From positions 1 to 64,000 of the forward strand of contig JAPMXV010000077.1 of NCBI GenBank assembly GCA_026936335.1: a stretch of DNA of 64,000 bases, read 5' to 3'. The notes below the pieces were generated by a model. It searched no databases, had not been told where the DNA came from, and saw only the letters and a program-made list of their open reading frames with translations. The stretch's first letter is position 1, and the number at the start of each line of letters is the position of its first letter. This DNA comes from Mantamonas sphyraenae. Taxonomy: Eukaryota > CRuMs > Mantamonadidae. The translations under genes were made by a program, and so were the position numbers. This document shows positions 32,911-44,790 of the stretch, piece by piece.

Positions 32911-35350
32911 GTCTCCTGCGATTGTGTGTCAGCCCCTCCCGAATCAACACTTTCCCGTGACCCTCTCTCTATCCCACCCACACAGCGCACAAGTCCCCGA
33001 TACCCCCTCACTCTAACCTACCCAATGACTGTTCTGAATGTGTGTTGTGTGCAATTTGCGTTGGATGCACCCCCGCACGGAGGACCAGGAGCACTCTGTT
33101 CCTTCTTCGCCGCCTTTACATCCCGCGTTCACAACACACACCCAATCACTGTTCACAAACTGCCCACCTACATTTTACCCCACTACGCCACAATCCGCAT
33201 CAGGACGGCGTTCCATCACGCTTGTGCGCTCCACCATGCCTCCAGCCCACTCCTGACCCTCTTCCTCCATCTACCTCCACCACCACACATGAATGAACCA
33301 GACCCTCCCTCTTCACCATAGAACCCTCCACACGCACACCTCCCTCGTCCTTCCCAGCAGCGCCTGCCGCGACTTGCCATCGTCCGTTGGCCTTTGTCTG
33401 CCCCCACCGCCCATGCATGCCCTCTTTCACACTGCCCAGTGCATCCATGACCTATTACCAATCCCTCTAGTGTTCCACACATCATTCTGTCTTTGTCCAT
33501 CAGTGCCACCAGCATGGAAGGAACAACGGTTGGCCTCCTCCTCCTGCCTGCCACTGTGTTCACCCATGCGCCCCATACAATCCCAATGGCGTCCGCCAAT
33601 CTGATCCTTGCGACATGGTTGACTCTCCACCCTGCTTACTCTTCCCCAGTCTGAGTCGCCGCCCATTTTCCCTGCTCTTCGGCCCGCGTGTGCCGAAGGC
33701 TGTGTCCATGGACACACAATACCCCACCCTCCTTCCTTCGCTCTCCACCCCTCTCTACCACCATCCATCCCTATACCCTCTCTCCCTTGCCATCCTGGGC
33801 GATTTTGTAACAGTGTGGCCATCCCGAGTCCATCAACTCCGCCTCCCACACACGCCACAGGCCCCTCCACGCCCTCATCCTCCGTTCTCTGGGCCCCATC
33901 ATCCCACTCCACCTCTCCACCAAGTCCCCCAATTTCGATGAAAAATGTGCCTGGTGGTGGTCGTGGCGTCGTTTTTGCTTGTCGCCTTGCCAGCCCAGCC
34001 GCACCTCGCCGTCTTCCTGCGCCACAAACCACCCTCCCACGGACCACACACCCCCTCGATCACCACGCCCACCCCTTGCACCCGTGTGCAGTCACCCATA
34101 AACTTCCCAAGCACACTTCTACCACAGTCAGGCTGTGCATTCGTGAGCAGTGTCGCAGACACTCACGCAGCAGGTTTCAGGCGGTGGCCGAGCACCCGCA
34201 CCTTTGCCGCCCCCCTGCTCGCACCACAGGCCGCCCCATGCCCTCAGCCTCGGTCTCCGCCCTCCACACATCAACCACACCCCACTGACCCTCATTCCAC
34301 TTTTCGCCACTTTTCGACCATTGTCGACATGGTGAACAACCAGCCGCTCTCCACCAAAATCTGCCCAAATACGAAACTGCTTCTGTGCGTGTGTTTCCCA
34401 TGTACTTATCAACCCACTTGGCCTCAGGATCCAGCGAGCGCCGTGTGCCGACACAGGGCAGGTTTTGTGTGCGTTGATCCTCACAGCGGAGTTTTCTACT
34501 CGCGCCTGAGTCATTCATACAGCCACAGTGTCACCAAGGGACAATGGTTGTCATAGTATCCACCACACACAGCAACAACACACAGAGGCAACCAGCAGAG
34601 AAACCAGAGGCTCGTTGAGGCCACCTGGCCACCAATCCGCCGACCAAACCCATAAACACCACCAGAGCAAGCTACAACTCAAATCCATTCATGCCACATG
34701 GCTGACAGGGTGAACGATACACACACGTGCCATGCCTGTTGTCCAAGGTTGTCTTGGCCGCCCTCACGCAGACTCATCCTCCCCACCCTCAACCCCCCAT
34801 ATACAATTCCTTTGCTGCAAGAGAAATACCCACCCATTCTTTCCAGCCTCTTCAACGTGCTCATCAGCAACCTGTCAATCATTTGTATCCCATGTAGCAG
34901 GGTTTCCTTCAAACAGAGTTGGCACCGCCAACCCACGGACGGTCTCGTCGTTCGTGTTCTTTTCGATGTTCTTTGCAGTAGGAGTCACATCCAGGAACCA
35001 TGATGTCGCCAAACACAACGGCGCTGCATCATGACGCAGTTGAACTGTCCTGCTCTCTGTGCACAGACTTTGGAGTCGTTGAGTCGACGTCGCCGGACTG
35101 CAGGAGGTCAGGAGCAGTGTGAACGTTGTCGTTGAGCATCACATCGACCACGGTTTTGGTGAGTGACACGGTGATGTGTGAATTTGGGAAGGAGAGAGCG
35201 AGAGCGAGGTTGTGGTCGAACCAGATTGCACAAAATGGAGGCCAACTATCGTTTTGCGACTCCATGTCGAGTCAGGTGGGGAGCCAACACGTGTGGGCGC
35301 CAGGGGTGGGTATATGTCACGAACATTGATGTCTCAATGCATCTCGCAGC
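32911..35350. repeat. Duplicated block A, copy 2
   Basis: This is colinear with 27985-30391 at a shift of about 4935 bases and very similar over most of its length. It differs by small indels, for example CGGTTTTGGTGAGTGACACGG here against CGGTTTAGTGACACAGTG at 30200. In this copy a minus-strand frame at 35029-35265 reads FDHNLALALSFPNSHITVSL onward without a break, and that frame is interrupted in copy 1. This suggests the block once held a gene that is decaying differently in each copy. Confidence 0.7.
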
Positions 35351-35852
35351 TCACATGGTGGTGGTGGTGATGCCCCAGCTGTCGCCCTTGACCTTGAGCA
35401 AGATGCACAGGATGATTGTGCAGCCAATGAGAAGAGCACCGATGGTTGTGATGAGCTCGTCGGAGGAAATGGCGCCGCCAATCAGGGTGAATACCCCAGT
35501 AACAAACACAGCGCCACAAACAGCGAACGAAGCGGTCTTTTCCAGGCGGAGGACGACTTTTTCGGGCGCGTCAGGATTGTTTCGGTGCACACGGAAAGCA
35601 GCAAGGGTAGCAGCAGCAGCCGACGACTAACAGTGCCAAGCCCGCGAGAAGGCAATTGACAGTGGCCCTATTGTCGATCAGCCCCGCAGCATAGCCCGCA
35701 AAGAGGGAAACAAGCAGCAATGCCCCACCGAAAAGCCATGGGACCCAGGCCGGAGCAGCTTGAGTTCGTGTCAGGCTCATCGGATCAAACGGCTCATCCA
35801 TCTGCCTGTAGTGTGGATCGGACGTGTTGGGAGCTTCATCGCCCTTGGACAT
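35351..35852 (-). pseudogene. Frameshifted copy of the four-helix membrane protein
   Basis: This aligns throughout with 30392-30895 but is 2 bases shorter. The first gene has AGCAACGGGGTAGC near 30643-30656, and this copy has AGCAAGGGTAGC near 35601-35612. The deletion falls just after the CCCYP motif ending helix 2 and breaks the frame into two overlapping pieces (stop near 35571, and the remainder to 35351). Elsewhere only scattered substitutions are seen. Start (35852) and stop are preserved, so the inactivation is recent. Confidence 0.8.
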
Positions 35853-38202
35853 TGTTTGTGGGTTGGTTGGGGTGGTTGGAGGAACGCGATGGGCTGGGTG
35901 GCCACAGTGCATGTGGTGGAAACTGCTCACTACGCTGATTAAAGACCTGCTGCAGTTGATCCTGGAGCCGGTGGTAGCTTGCTGGATTCAGCACCCGATT
36001 CACCACATGATGCTCATCAAGCCGTTTGTCTGTGGATGTCACAGAGCTGTGGTCGCTCATGTGCCCGACACACTCGTTGCCATAGTTTCCCACACGCGCC
36101 TTCCTCCCTCCTTGTCCTTGACCTTTCTCCGAATCCGCCAAGTCATCCCCCGCCCTTTCCTCCTTTGGACTTCCATTTTTATGCTGCTGATCACCCCAAT
36201 CCCTCAATCCTCCTCGACATGTTGCCTCTTCTCAACCTCCGCTCCCTCCTCTTCTTCCTCTTGACCTCTCTCTCGCTTCCTCGTCTCCCCTGACCTCCTT
36301 ACAGTGACCCTTGCCGGTGCAGCACCCCTCCCCACCCACCCAATCACCCTCTCCATCACCTCATCCGGCAGTGTCACCCACCCTTCCCACCCTCTCTCCT
36401 CCACATACTCCTCCATCCCTCCACACCCAAACATCACCTCCCTCTCCTCCCCATTCATCACCAACGCCACCTCCATCGCCTCATCCACCTGTTCACCCCA
36501 TCCAATCCAATGCCACGCCTTCCTCCACCCTTCTTCCCTCACCATCTTCGCTGTTCTCCCTCTTGGCTTCGCACCCCACGCCCGCAACACCTCCACAATC
36601 CTCTCATCCCCACCCTTCACTGCTCGCTCCAGCGCAGTCTCTTTTCCTCTTCCCCTGCAAACGTGTCCACAGGCACCCCCCACTCCTTCAGCGCCTCCAT
36701 CTTCCCCACATCCCCACACTCCACAAACTCCGCTTGCTGCTCCATATTTCTCTCCGACAGTGACTGTACCGCGTCACTGAAAATGCCCTCAATCCTCCAG
36801 CAGGACCGATTGCCATTCATCGCCTGAGCAAGGATTGCGGCTCCTTCTGCCCCGATGCTGTTGTCTTTGATGTTCAGGTTCTGCAAGCTTCTGTTCCAAC
36901 TCAGTGCTTGCGCCAGTGCTACTGCACCTTTGTTCCCGATGCTGCTGTCTTCGAGGTCCAGTGTCTGCAAGCGGCTGTTCCAACTCAGTGCCTGACCCAG
37001 TGCCGCTGCTCCTTCGTCGCCGATGTTGTTGTTCAAGAGGACCAGTGTCTGCAAGGTGCTGTTCTCACTCAATGCATGCCCCAGTGCTACTGCGCCTTCT
37101 GCCCCGATACCGTTCCAGCCGAGGTTCAGGCTCTGCAAGCTGCTGTTCCTACTCAGTGCCTGCGCCAGTGCTGCTGCGCCTTGTGCCCCGATGCTGCTGT
37201 CTTCGAGGTCCAGTGTGTGCAAGCTGCTGTTCTCCATCAGTGCCTGTCCCAGTGCTACTGCACCTTTGTTCCCGATGCTGTTGTTCAAGAGGACCAGGCT
37301 CTGCAAGCTGCTGTTCTCCATGAGTGCCTGCGCCAGTGCCGCTGCTCCTTCTACTCCGATGCTGTTCCAGCCAAGGTACAGTGTCTGCAAGCAGCTGTTC
37401 TCGCTCAGTGCCTGCGCCAGTGCTGCTGATCCTTCGTTCCCGATGCCGTTTTTCCCGAGGTACAGTGTTTGCAAGCTGCTGTTCTCCACCAGTGCCTGCG
37501 CCAGTGCCGCTGCCCCTTCTACTCCGATGCTGTTCCAGCCGAGGTACAGTATCTGCAAGCTGCTGTTCTCCCTCAGTGCCTGCGCCAGTGATGCTGCTCC
37601 TTCTGCCCCGATGCTGTTCCTGCTGAGGTACAGTGTCTGCAAGCAGCTGTTCTTCCTCAGTGCCTGCGCCAGTGCTGCTGCTCCTTCTGCCCCGATGCCG
37701 TTTTTCCCGAGGTACAGTATCTGCAAGCTGCTGTTCTCCACCAGTGCCTGCGCCAGTGCCGCTGCCCCTTCTACTCCGATGCTGTTCCAGCCGAGGTACA
37801 GTATCTGCAAGCTGCTGTTCTCCCTCAGTGCCTGCGCCAGTGCTGCTGCCCCTTCTGCACCGATGCTGTTGCTTCTGAGGTCCAGTGTCTGCAAGCTGCT
37901 GTTCTGAGCTAATGCCTCGGCAAGTGCCACTGCTCCTTTGTCTCCCACCTCCTCACTTGCAAGGCCCAATCGCTGTATGTGACGTGTCAGCACGCGTTCC
38001 ACCCTTCCTACACCCCATCACACCCACCCTACCCCCATCCCTCCTTCCCTTCCCCTTGTGCGACGATCAACGTCACGCTCACCAACTCCCTCCCGATTTC
38101 TTTTTGCCAACTCACCGTTCCCTGAGCCTCCAAAGCTTCCACAATCCGCCCATGGACCCCGCTCTGCAACAGTTCCACCCATTCCTCTTTTCCCAAGCCC
38201 AT
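35836..38202 (-). pseudogene. LRR-ankyrin paralogue with frameshift
   Basis: Exon 1 is complement 38116-38202 (29 codons, ending EALEAQGT). The same GTGAGT donor follows, and exon 2 begins at 37972 after ATACAG. Exon 2 encodes about twelve RNI-type LRRs, more than its neighbour at 30879-32910. After the segment VPVDTFAGEE near 36650 a net 1-base deletion relative to the neighbour shifts the frame into an early stop at 36617. The ankyrin part and the rest (GGDERIVEVLRAWGAKP onward) continue in another frame to the GTAAGG donor at 36302. The 3' exon (35836 to about 36186) is intact. Either this is a pseudogene or it now encodes a short LRR-only protein of about 470 residues. Confidence 0.7.
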
Positions 38203-40080
38203 GTTTCCTGCGATATTCCACTAGCGTCAGCTCCTCCCTGATTCCTCACTTTCCCCGTGCCTCTCTCTATCCCACCCACACAGCGCACAAGTCCCCGATA
38301 CCCCCACCCTTCCCTACCCAATGACTGTTCTGAATGTGTGTTGTGTGTTGCGTTGGATGCAACTCCGCACAGAGGACAAGCAGCGCTCAGCCCCTTCTTC
38401 GCCGCCTTCACATCCCGCGTTCACAGCACACACACCCAATCACTGTTCACAAACTGCCCATCTACATTTAACCCAACTACGCCACAACGTCCACAGTATG
38501 ACGGCGTTCCACCACACTTGCCCATGCCTCCAATCCACTCCTGACACTCTTCCTCCATCCACCATCACCACCACACATGAATGAACCACACCTTCCCTCT
38601 TCACTTTACAACCCTCGACACATTCCTCCCTCGTCCTTCCCAGCAGCGCCTGCCGCGACTTGCCACCTTCCGTTGGCCGTTGTCTGCCTCCACCGCCCAT
38701 GCATGCCCTCTTTCGCACTGCCCAGTGCATCCATGACCTATTACCAATCCCTCTAGTGTTCCACACACCATTCTGACTTTGTCCATCAGTGCCACCAGCA
38801 TGGAAGGAACAACGGTTGGCCTCCTCCTCCTCCTGCTTGCCACTGCTGTGTTCACCCATGCGCCCCATCCAATGCCAATGGCGTCCGCCAATCTCATCCT
38901 TGCGACACGGTTGACTCTCCACCTTGCTTCCTCTTCCAGAGTCTGAGTCGCCCCCCATCTTGCCGCTCTTCGGCCCGCGTGTGCGGATGGCTGTGCCCAT
39001 GCACACACATGCTACCCCAACCATCCCTCCTTCCCCCCATCCCTCTTCACCACCATCCATCCCCATACCCTCCTCCCTTGCCACCCTGGGGTGATTTTGT
39101 CGCAAGGTGGCAATCCGGCCTCCATCAACGCCGCCTCCCACACACGCCACAGGCCCCTCCACGCCCTCATCCTCCGTTCTCTGGGCCCGCATCATCCCAC
39201 TCCACCTCTCCGCCAAGTTCCCCAATTTCGATGAAAAATGTGCCTGGTGGTGGTCGTGGCGTCGTTTTTGCTTGTCGCCTTGCCAACCCAGCCGCACCTC
39301 GCCGCCTTCCTGCGCCACAAACCGCCCTCCCACGGACCACACACCCCCTTGATCAGCTTGCCCACCCCTTGAACCCGTGTATAGTCCCCCACCAACTTAC
39401 CATGCACACTTCTACCGCAGTCAGGCTGTGCATTCGTGAGCAGTGTCGCAGAAACTCACGCAGCTGGTTTCAGGCGGTGGCCGAGCACCCGCACCTTTGC
39501 CACCCCACTGCTCGCACCACAGGCCGCCCCATGCCCTCAGCCTCGGTCTCCGCCCTCCACACATCAACCACACCCCACTGACCCTCATTCCACTTTTCGC
39601 CACTTTTCGACCATTGTCGACATGGTGAACAACCAGCCGCTCTCCACCAAAATCTGCCCAAATACGAAACTGCTTCTGTGCGTGTGTTTCCCATGTACTT
39701 ATCAACCCACTTGGCCTCAGGATCCAGCGAGTGCTGTGTGCCGACACAGGGCAGGTTTTGTGTGCGATGATCCTCACAGGCGGAGTTTCTACTCGCGCCT
39801 GTGTCATTCATACAACTACGGTGTCACCATGGGTCAATGGTTGTCATAGTATCCACCAAGCACAGCAGCAACACACAGAGGCAACCAGCAGAGAGACCAG
39901 AGGCTCGTTGAGGCCACCTGGCCACCAATCCGCCGACCACCCCATAAACACCACCAGAGCAAGCTACAACTCAAATCCATTCATGCCACATGGCTGACAG
40001 GGTGAACGACACACACACGTGCCATGCCAGTCGTCCAAGGTTGTCTTGGCCGCCCACACGCAGACTCATCCTCCCCACCC
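38203..40080. repeat. Duplicated block A, copy 3 (partial)
   Basis: This follows block A from the 5' side of the LRR paralogue up to about 40080, where identity with copies 1 and 2 ends within the sequence CTCATCCTCCCCACCCTCA. The part corresponding to 29850-30390 and the membrane-protein gene are absent. Extra bases compared with copies 1 and 2 (for example GGGCCCGCATCATCC near 39183) disrupt the minus-strand frames seen there. The end at 40080 is a duplication breakpoint. Confidence 0.75.
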
Positions 40081-40579
40081 TCACCTCCCCCATCCCCACA
40101 CCTGACCCACCAACTGCAATGGATGCACTTTGGACCGCACTCTACTGGCACTGCTCATCCAGCCACAGCGACCATGCAAAGCGGAGAACGAGTTCTCATC
40201 ACCTCCCTTTCCCCCTTTGGAGGTGGTGGAGAAGGTAGCATGGGTTTGAAGAGTGGCAAGCCAACGTGAATGCATGGGAGGATGGGCATGAACATGCGTG
40301 GTGGAGATGGGAACGAGCACGATTGAGAAAAAAGAGTTGCCAGAAAACGAAACGAGTTGAGTCTTGCTCAGCCTGCCCACCACACGTATGGTCCTGCGGA
40401 CATATTCCTCAAGTCTGCATTCTCCCCATCCACAGCACCACAGAGACGTTGGAAATCAAACGGCCGCGTGCAAATTCCTCCTTCCCATCCAACAAGCACC
40501 CGCCGTCCGATGCATCTTCCATCCAGCATCAGCACCACCACTCCTTCGTGTCTCTGTCTCTTCCGTGCTCACATCAACG

Positions 40580-40804
40580 ATGGCCACAGGTCGCCCATCG
40601 TCTCTGTTGCCCCCCATCCAGTGGCAGGAGAAACACACTCGCCCCTCACGCGCCCGCCAAGGCAGAGCATCGCCACACAAGAGCACCCACCGCAAGGCAC
40701 CGCCTGGCCAATCACCCACGAGACATGAACTGGGACTGAAGAAAGCAAAGAAGCGTAGGAAGGACGGTGGTGACGCATCGGCACACAAGTCGTCAGGATC
40801 TTAG
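40580..40804 (+). CDS. Small basic protein, 74 aa (hypothetical)
   Basis: A short open frame starts at an ATG in the context ATCAACGATGGCC and ends at TAG 40802-40804. The product is rich in Arg, Lys, Ser and Pro and ends with a lysine cluster (LKKAKKRRKDGG) that would act as a nuclear signal. Sequence upstream is open in the same frame but low in complexity. It could equally be a first exon of the gene proposed at 40962-41535, which is on the same strand. There is no recognisable family and support is weak. Confidence 0.3.
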   Translation: MATGRPSSLLPPIQWQEKHTRPSRARQGRASPHKSTHRKAPPGQSPTRHELGLKKAKKRRKDGGDASAHKSSGS

Positions 40805-40961
40805 CCTTTTGGTGAGGCCTCCTGCACGGCGTGGTGGTGGCACTGCTGGCGAGTGTATTGCTGGGATGAATCAGGTGCCCCAAAGGGACCCACCTGGGGC
40901 ATCGATGGGCAAACGATGGAAATGAACAAACAACAAAAAGAGGGGACGAGGAGGGGAAGGG

Positions 40962-41535
40962 ATGGAGGCTGGGATGAACGAGTGCGACCCAGCCAGCTTC
41001 TCCCCTTTCCCAATCGGTGATGATGGACAACACAAGAGGAGTGACAGTGCACGCGGATCCACACGAGCCCATGGACCTCTATTGCTGGCTTTGTACCCCA
41101 ATCTGATGGAAGGGCTGCTGGCACTGCCCAGGGACGACGTTTTGACGCCAGGCAACGGAGGCAGAATCTGGAAGAAAGTGAGTGTGTGGGGGACGCTGCA
41201 TGAAGCCACTGTGCGAGAACAACGCAGCACAACCACCGACAGTGCAGGGCGTGTGTGTAAGGAAGGATGTGGATGCAAATGGCACTGTGTGCTGTGTGCC
41301 AGAGTGCCGAGGAACACGGTGACGGGGGCCAGGCTGGGTGGCAAAAAGGCGGCTGCCACAATTGGCCACCCCGTTTTGCTGCCGCACACAACGGGCGGAG
41401 GATGGGAGCTGGCATTTTCCCATGTGGGAACGTGTGAAGCAACTGCATGTGGAGTACGACGAGCACCCAAAGGAGGGATTGGATGTGGAAGAGGAATTCT
41501 GGGAGGTGGTGGAGTGTGTGGGGGAAGATGAATGA
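40962..41535 (+). CDS. Hypothetical two-exon small protein, 116 aa
   Basis: A convincing coding end runs from 41401 to the stop at 41533-41535 (DGSWHFPMWERVKQLHVEYD, then an acidic VEEEFWEVVECVGEDE tail). A GTGAGT donor at 41178 and an AG at 41399-41400 join it in phase 0 to an upstream frame with LYPNLMEGLLALPRDDVLTP, giving a product with compatible composition. The acceptor has a poor pyrimidine tract. The 5' limit is uncertain: 40962 is merely the first ATG in that frame, and an upstream exon may exist. I do not recognise the protein. Confidence 0.4.
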
Positions 41536-41659
41536 GCAGAACGGAGGCCGGGGGGATGGGGTGTCACCCACAGTGAACCACATCCACATGCGCATGCATT
41601 TGCATGGCCAATTGAAGCAGTGTTTGCACAGTGTGGGCGTGTGAAACCCCTGTGGCCAG

Positions 41660-41865
41660 GAGGTGGCGGGGGCGAAAGTCGTGTGAGCTCGGCCTGTGTC
41701 ACTGGCCCGGCCTCTCACGTGCCACTGCACAGTTCATCAGACTCCGAATTCAATGTACCCCCGCACATTGGTGATACCCATCCATGGTACCAGCAACAAG
41801 ACACATTCATGTGCCTGCGACGCACACGGCGCCGTTTTGCTCCCGACACCTTTGGACGCCATTGA
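41660..41865. repeat. Dispersed repeat element, copy 1 (5' flank of kinase gene)
   Basis: About 200 bases are shared with 44490-44790 and 54545-54800. Common landmarks in order are GTCACTGGCCCGGCCTCTCA, CGTGCCACTGCACA, CACATTGGTGAT, CATCCATGGTA, AACAAGACACA and GACGCACACGGCG. This copy ends 13 bases before the ATG of the coiled-coil/kinase gene. It probably includes that gene's transcription start and 5' UTR. Confidence 0.75.
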
Positions 41866-41877
41866 CCCCAAGACAAA

Positions 41878-44444
41878 ATGTCCTCAAGTAGCTCATCGTC
41901 ATCATTCGTGGGCTCCACATCCCCGACACAAGTGAATGCAGTGAAGAATGATCTGCGTGAATCCAAAGTGGAGCTGTCGTCGGCGGAAAGGAAGCTGGAG
42001 GAAGCGAAAGCCGAGCTGAATCAAGCGAAAGCCGAGCTGGAGGAAGCAAAAGCCGAGCTGGAGGAAGCAAAAGCCGAGCGGAAGGAAGCAAAAGCCGAGC
42101 TGAAGAAGGCGAGAACAGCTGCAGAGAAGTCGCCCGGCGATTCAGGCCTCAAAGAAGACGAGTCGATGGCGAGGGAGGAGTGGAAGACCGCCTCGGAGCG
42201 GGTGCACAACGCCTCGGCAGAAGTCAAGATCATGTTGGACAGGGTGAATACCGCCTCGGCAGAAGTCGGATCCAAGTCGAAACTGGTGGCGGAACTGGAA
42301 CAGATTGTGGTTAAGCACATGAAGGAACTCATCAGTGATGACACAACCGAGGAAATCAAAGGTGCGTGTGTTTTCCCGTGGAGGGAGTTGCAAAGCAGGA
42401 GCACTGACACCAACGTCGACAACGTACGCAGGAGGTGGAGAAAAGCAAAGTAGGTGGGGTGAGGGGCCTGTGTTTTACCAAGTTTGACCACTCTAACATC
42501 TCTGTTTGCACACAGAACAATACTGGAAGGCCCTGTTGCTCGATGTGGATTCGTTGGGGCGTGCCAGCATAGCCAAGAAGCACAAAATCGAAGGGTACAC
42601 GTCCTCATCGTTCCATGACGCCCTGGCAGATGAATTTGTGCTGCAGTACCTGTGCTCAGATCCTGTGAAGGAGGTGCTGGAGCAGCCGGAAAGTGAGCGA
42701 ACGGGCGAAGTGTACTTTTGGGAGAGCCTGACGAGCACAGAGGCGTATGGAGAGGCAGCTGTGCAGCATAGTGTGTGTGGGTGTCTGGATACAATTGCGA
42801 GAGAGGCATTCACAGACTGTGAGATGTCTCTGTGCACCAGCCAGTGAGTTGGGTTGTGTGCTGGGGCTGCGCTTTTGGTCGACACAGCACTGACACGGCA
42901 GAGGACGACTTAGAATGGACACAGTTGGTCGAGTGAATGTTTTCATCAAGTCGAAGGATGAACCGTACACAGCACTGGCGGTGAAGCCGGACCAATGTCT
43001 GTGGGTCGCGCTGCACACGTCTGAACTAGTGTTCTGGGTGGCAGAGGGCAAGGTGGATGGGAAGCAGTCGGGTGAAGCAGACGATGTCAAACTGATGGCG
43101 CAGCTGGTGTCTGTGGTGAAGCATGCCCAGACTGTGTACCGCATGGTGGAGGGGGAGCAACCGAGGGCACTGCACGCCAACGCACTGTACTTTGAGGGGG
43201 ACACATGCTGGCTGTACGTGGCAGAGTACCGCTTGGGAGAGAAAGGAGCGGTTGGGGTGACGAAGCAGAAGTTTAAGGGGCTGTTTGAGCGTGGAGGGGA
43301 AACGCGGCGGAAGTTTGTGCAGAGCATCCAACGCAGAATGGCCATTGCACGTGAAGAAGTCGATTGGGCCAAACAATGCTGTGAAAAAGTGAACGAGGTG
43401 CAGCCATTCCGCATGTCAACGACCACGGGTAGGAGCAAGAGGAAACGGGATGAAGATGAAGACAACAACAACAACAACAACAACACCAAGGAGGAAGAGG
43501 AGGGGGGCACTGGACATGACAAAAAGCGGCAGAGAGTGAGTGGGAGGCAGAAAGGAGGCAGCAAGGGCAAGGTGAAGGGCAAGGGCAAGAGCAAGCATGG
43601 TAGGAAGCGAAGCATCAAGGAACGCGCGGAATCGCTTGTGGATGGATTGGTGGCGGATGGGTTTGGACACACTGTGACTGAAGAGGGTGTGGGCAGTGCA
43701 TACATCGGATATGGCGTGTACAAGGGGAAACGATGTGCGTGCAAGGTGCTACTGCTGGAGCAGGGACAACAAGAGCAGGAGTTTGAACTGATGCGGGAGG
43801 TGTGGGAAGATGGCAACACCCTCAGTGGCTGCAAGCATGTGGTGGATGTATGGGCAGCAGAGGAGGAGGATGGGTACGGTGTCGTGGTCATGCCACTCTT
43901 GGAAACATTCCCCGCGGATTGGGCCAAGCAACTGTCGCTGCGGGGCTTTGTCAATGGGTTGCGAGAGGCGGTGATGGAGATGCATGCAGCCGGGTGGATG
44001 CATGGCGACATCAAACCAGGGAACGTGGGGCTGGACGAACACGGGAGGGTGGTGTTGTTTGACTTGGAGTTGGCATGCAGGACCGACAGGCGATGGAAGG
44101 ACAGGGTGGGCACAGAAGGGTACATGGCACCCGAAGTATGCATGCGCGAGTGGTACGACGAGCGGTGTGACTACTGGAGTGCAGGGGCGACCATTCGCAA
44201 GGTGCGAGAGTATTGGGACGACAAGGGGCGGCAGGAGGATGGACAAGTGACGACGTTGGTGCAGGGGCTGATGATGGACGATCCGGGGGAGAGAACGTGG
44301 CCACTGCTTGACAGGAGTTCTCCCCCAGGGTCATCCTCATCGCAGGTGGGGAGCAGGAGGAGGAGGAGAGGTTTGCATGGGAAGGAGCGGGTGGATGTGC
44401 AGGGTGAGGAGGGTGGGCAGGGTGGTGGTGTGCAGACGAGATAA
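41878..44444 (+). CDS. Crinkler-like effector architecture: coiled coil, PD-(D/E)xK-like nuclease domain, protein kinase
   Basis: I resolve three exons: 41878-42361, 42516-42843 and 42902-44444, totalling 784 residues. The introns have GTGCGT/CACACAG and GTGAGTT/GGCAG boundaries, and all phases fit. The second stretch alone would stop at 42847. Residues ~20-95 form a coiled coil of near-heptad EEAKAELEEAKAE repeats. Residues ~283-400 contain KPDQCLW, then ELVFWVAEGK, matching the D-x(n)-E-x-K layout of restriction-endonuclease-fold domains (Asp301, Glu319, Lys321). A basic low-complexity linker with an Asn run follows. The C-terminal kinase has VGSAYIGYGVYKG (glycine loop), Lys552, HGDIKPGN at 638-645 (HRD-like, with Asp640) and DLE at 658-660 in place of DFG. 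GTEGYMAPE marks the end of the activation segment. Nuclease-plus-kinase fusions of this kind are known among Crinkler-type proteins of oomycetes, chytrids and other eukaryotes; assignment here rests on motifs only. The DFG-to-DLE change may alter metal binding. Confidence 0.72.
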
Positions 44445-44489
44445 GGTTAGGCTGTGAAGGCAGCTTTTGCGTCGCCCCAAGCCGGGGAG

Positions 44490-44790
44490 GGAAGGGGCGA
44501 AAGTCGTGCGAGCTCGGCCTGTGTCACTGGCCCGGCCTCTTACGTGCCACTGCACAGTCCACCAGACTCCAAAGTCAATGTACCCCCGCACATTGGTGAT
44601 GCCCATCCATGGTACCCGCAACAAGACACATGCGTGTGTCTGCGACGCACACGGCGTCGTTTTGCTCGCTTGGCCTGGTTTTGGCCTGGTTTTGGCCTGG
44701 TTTTGGCTCGTTTTTGGCTCGTTTGGCCGAGTTTTGGCCCGGCCTTGGCTCGATTTTTGATTCACCTTTGGCCCAGCTCCGACGCGGTCA
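44490..44790. repeat. Dispersed repeat element, copy 2, with TTTTGGCC-type tandem tract
   Basis: This shares the landmarks of the copy at 41660 and then continues into a tract of imperfect GCCTGGTTTTG repeats (about 44660-44760). It ends with TTTTTGATTCACCTTTGGCC, which is matched at the end of copy 3 (54770-54790). No obvious gene start lies immediately downstream on the plus strand, so this may be an orphan promoter left after gene loss. Confidence 0.7.

Noticed and set aside
40801-41730. 309-codon minus-strand frame
   Set aside because: It is antisense to the proposed gene at 40962-41535 and runs into the dispersed repeat. It has no protein-like segments.
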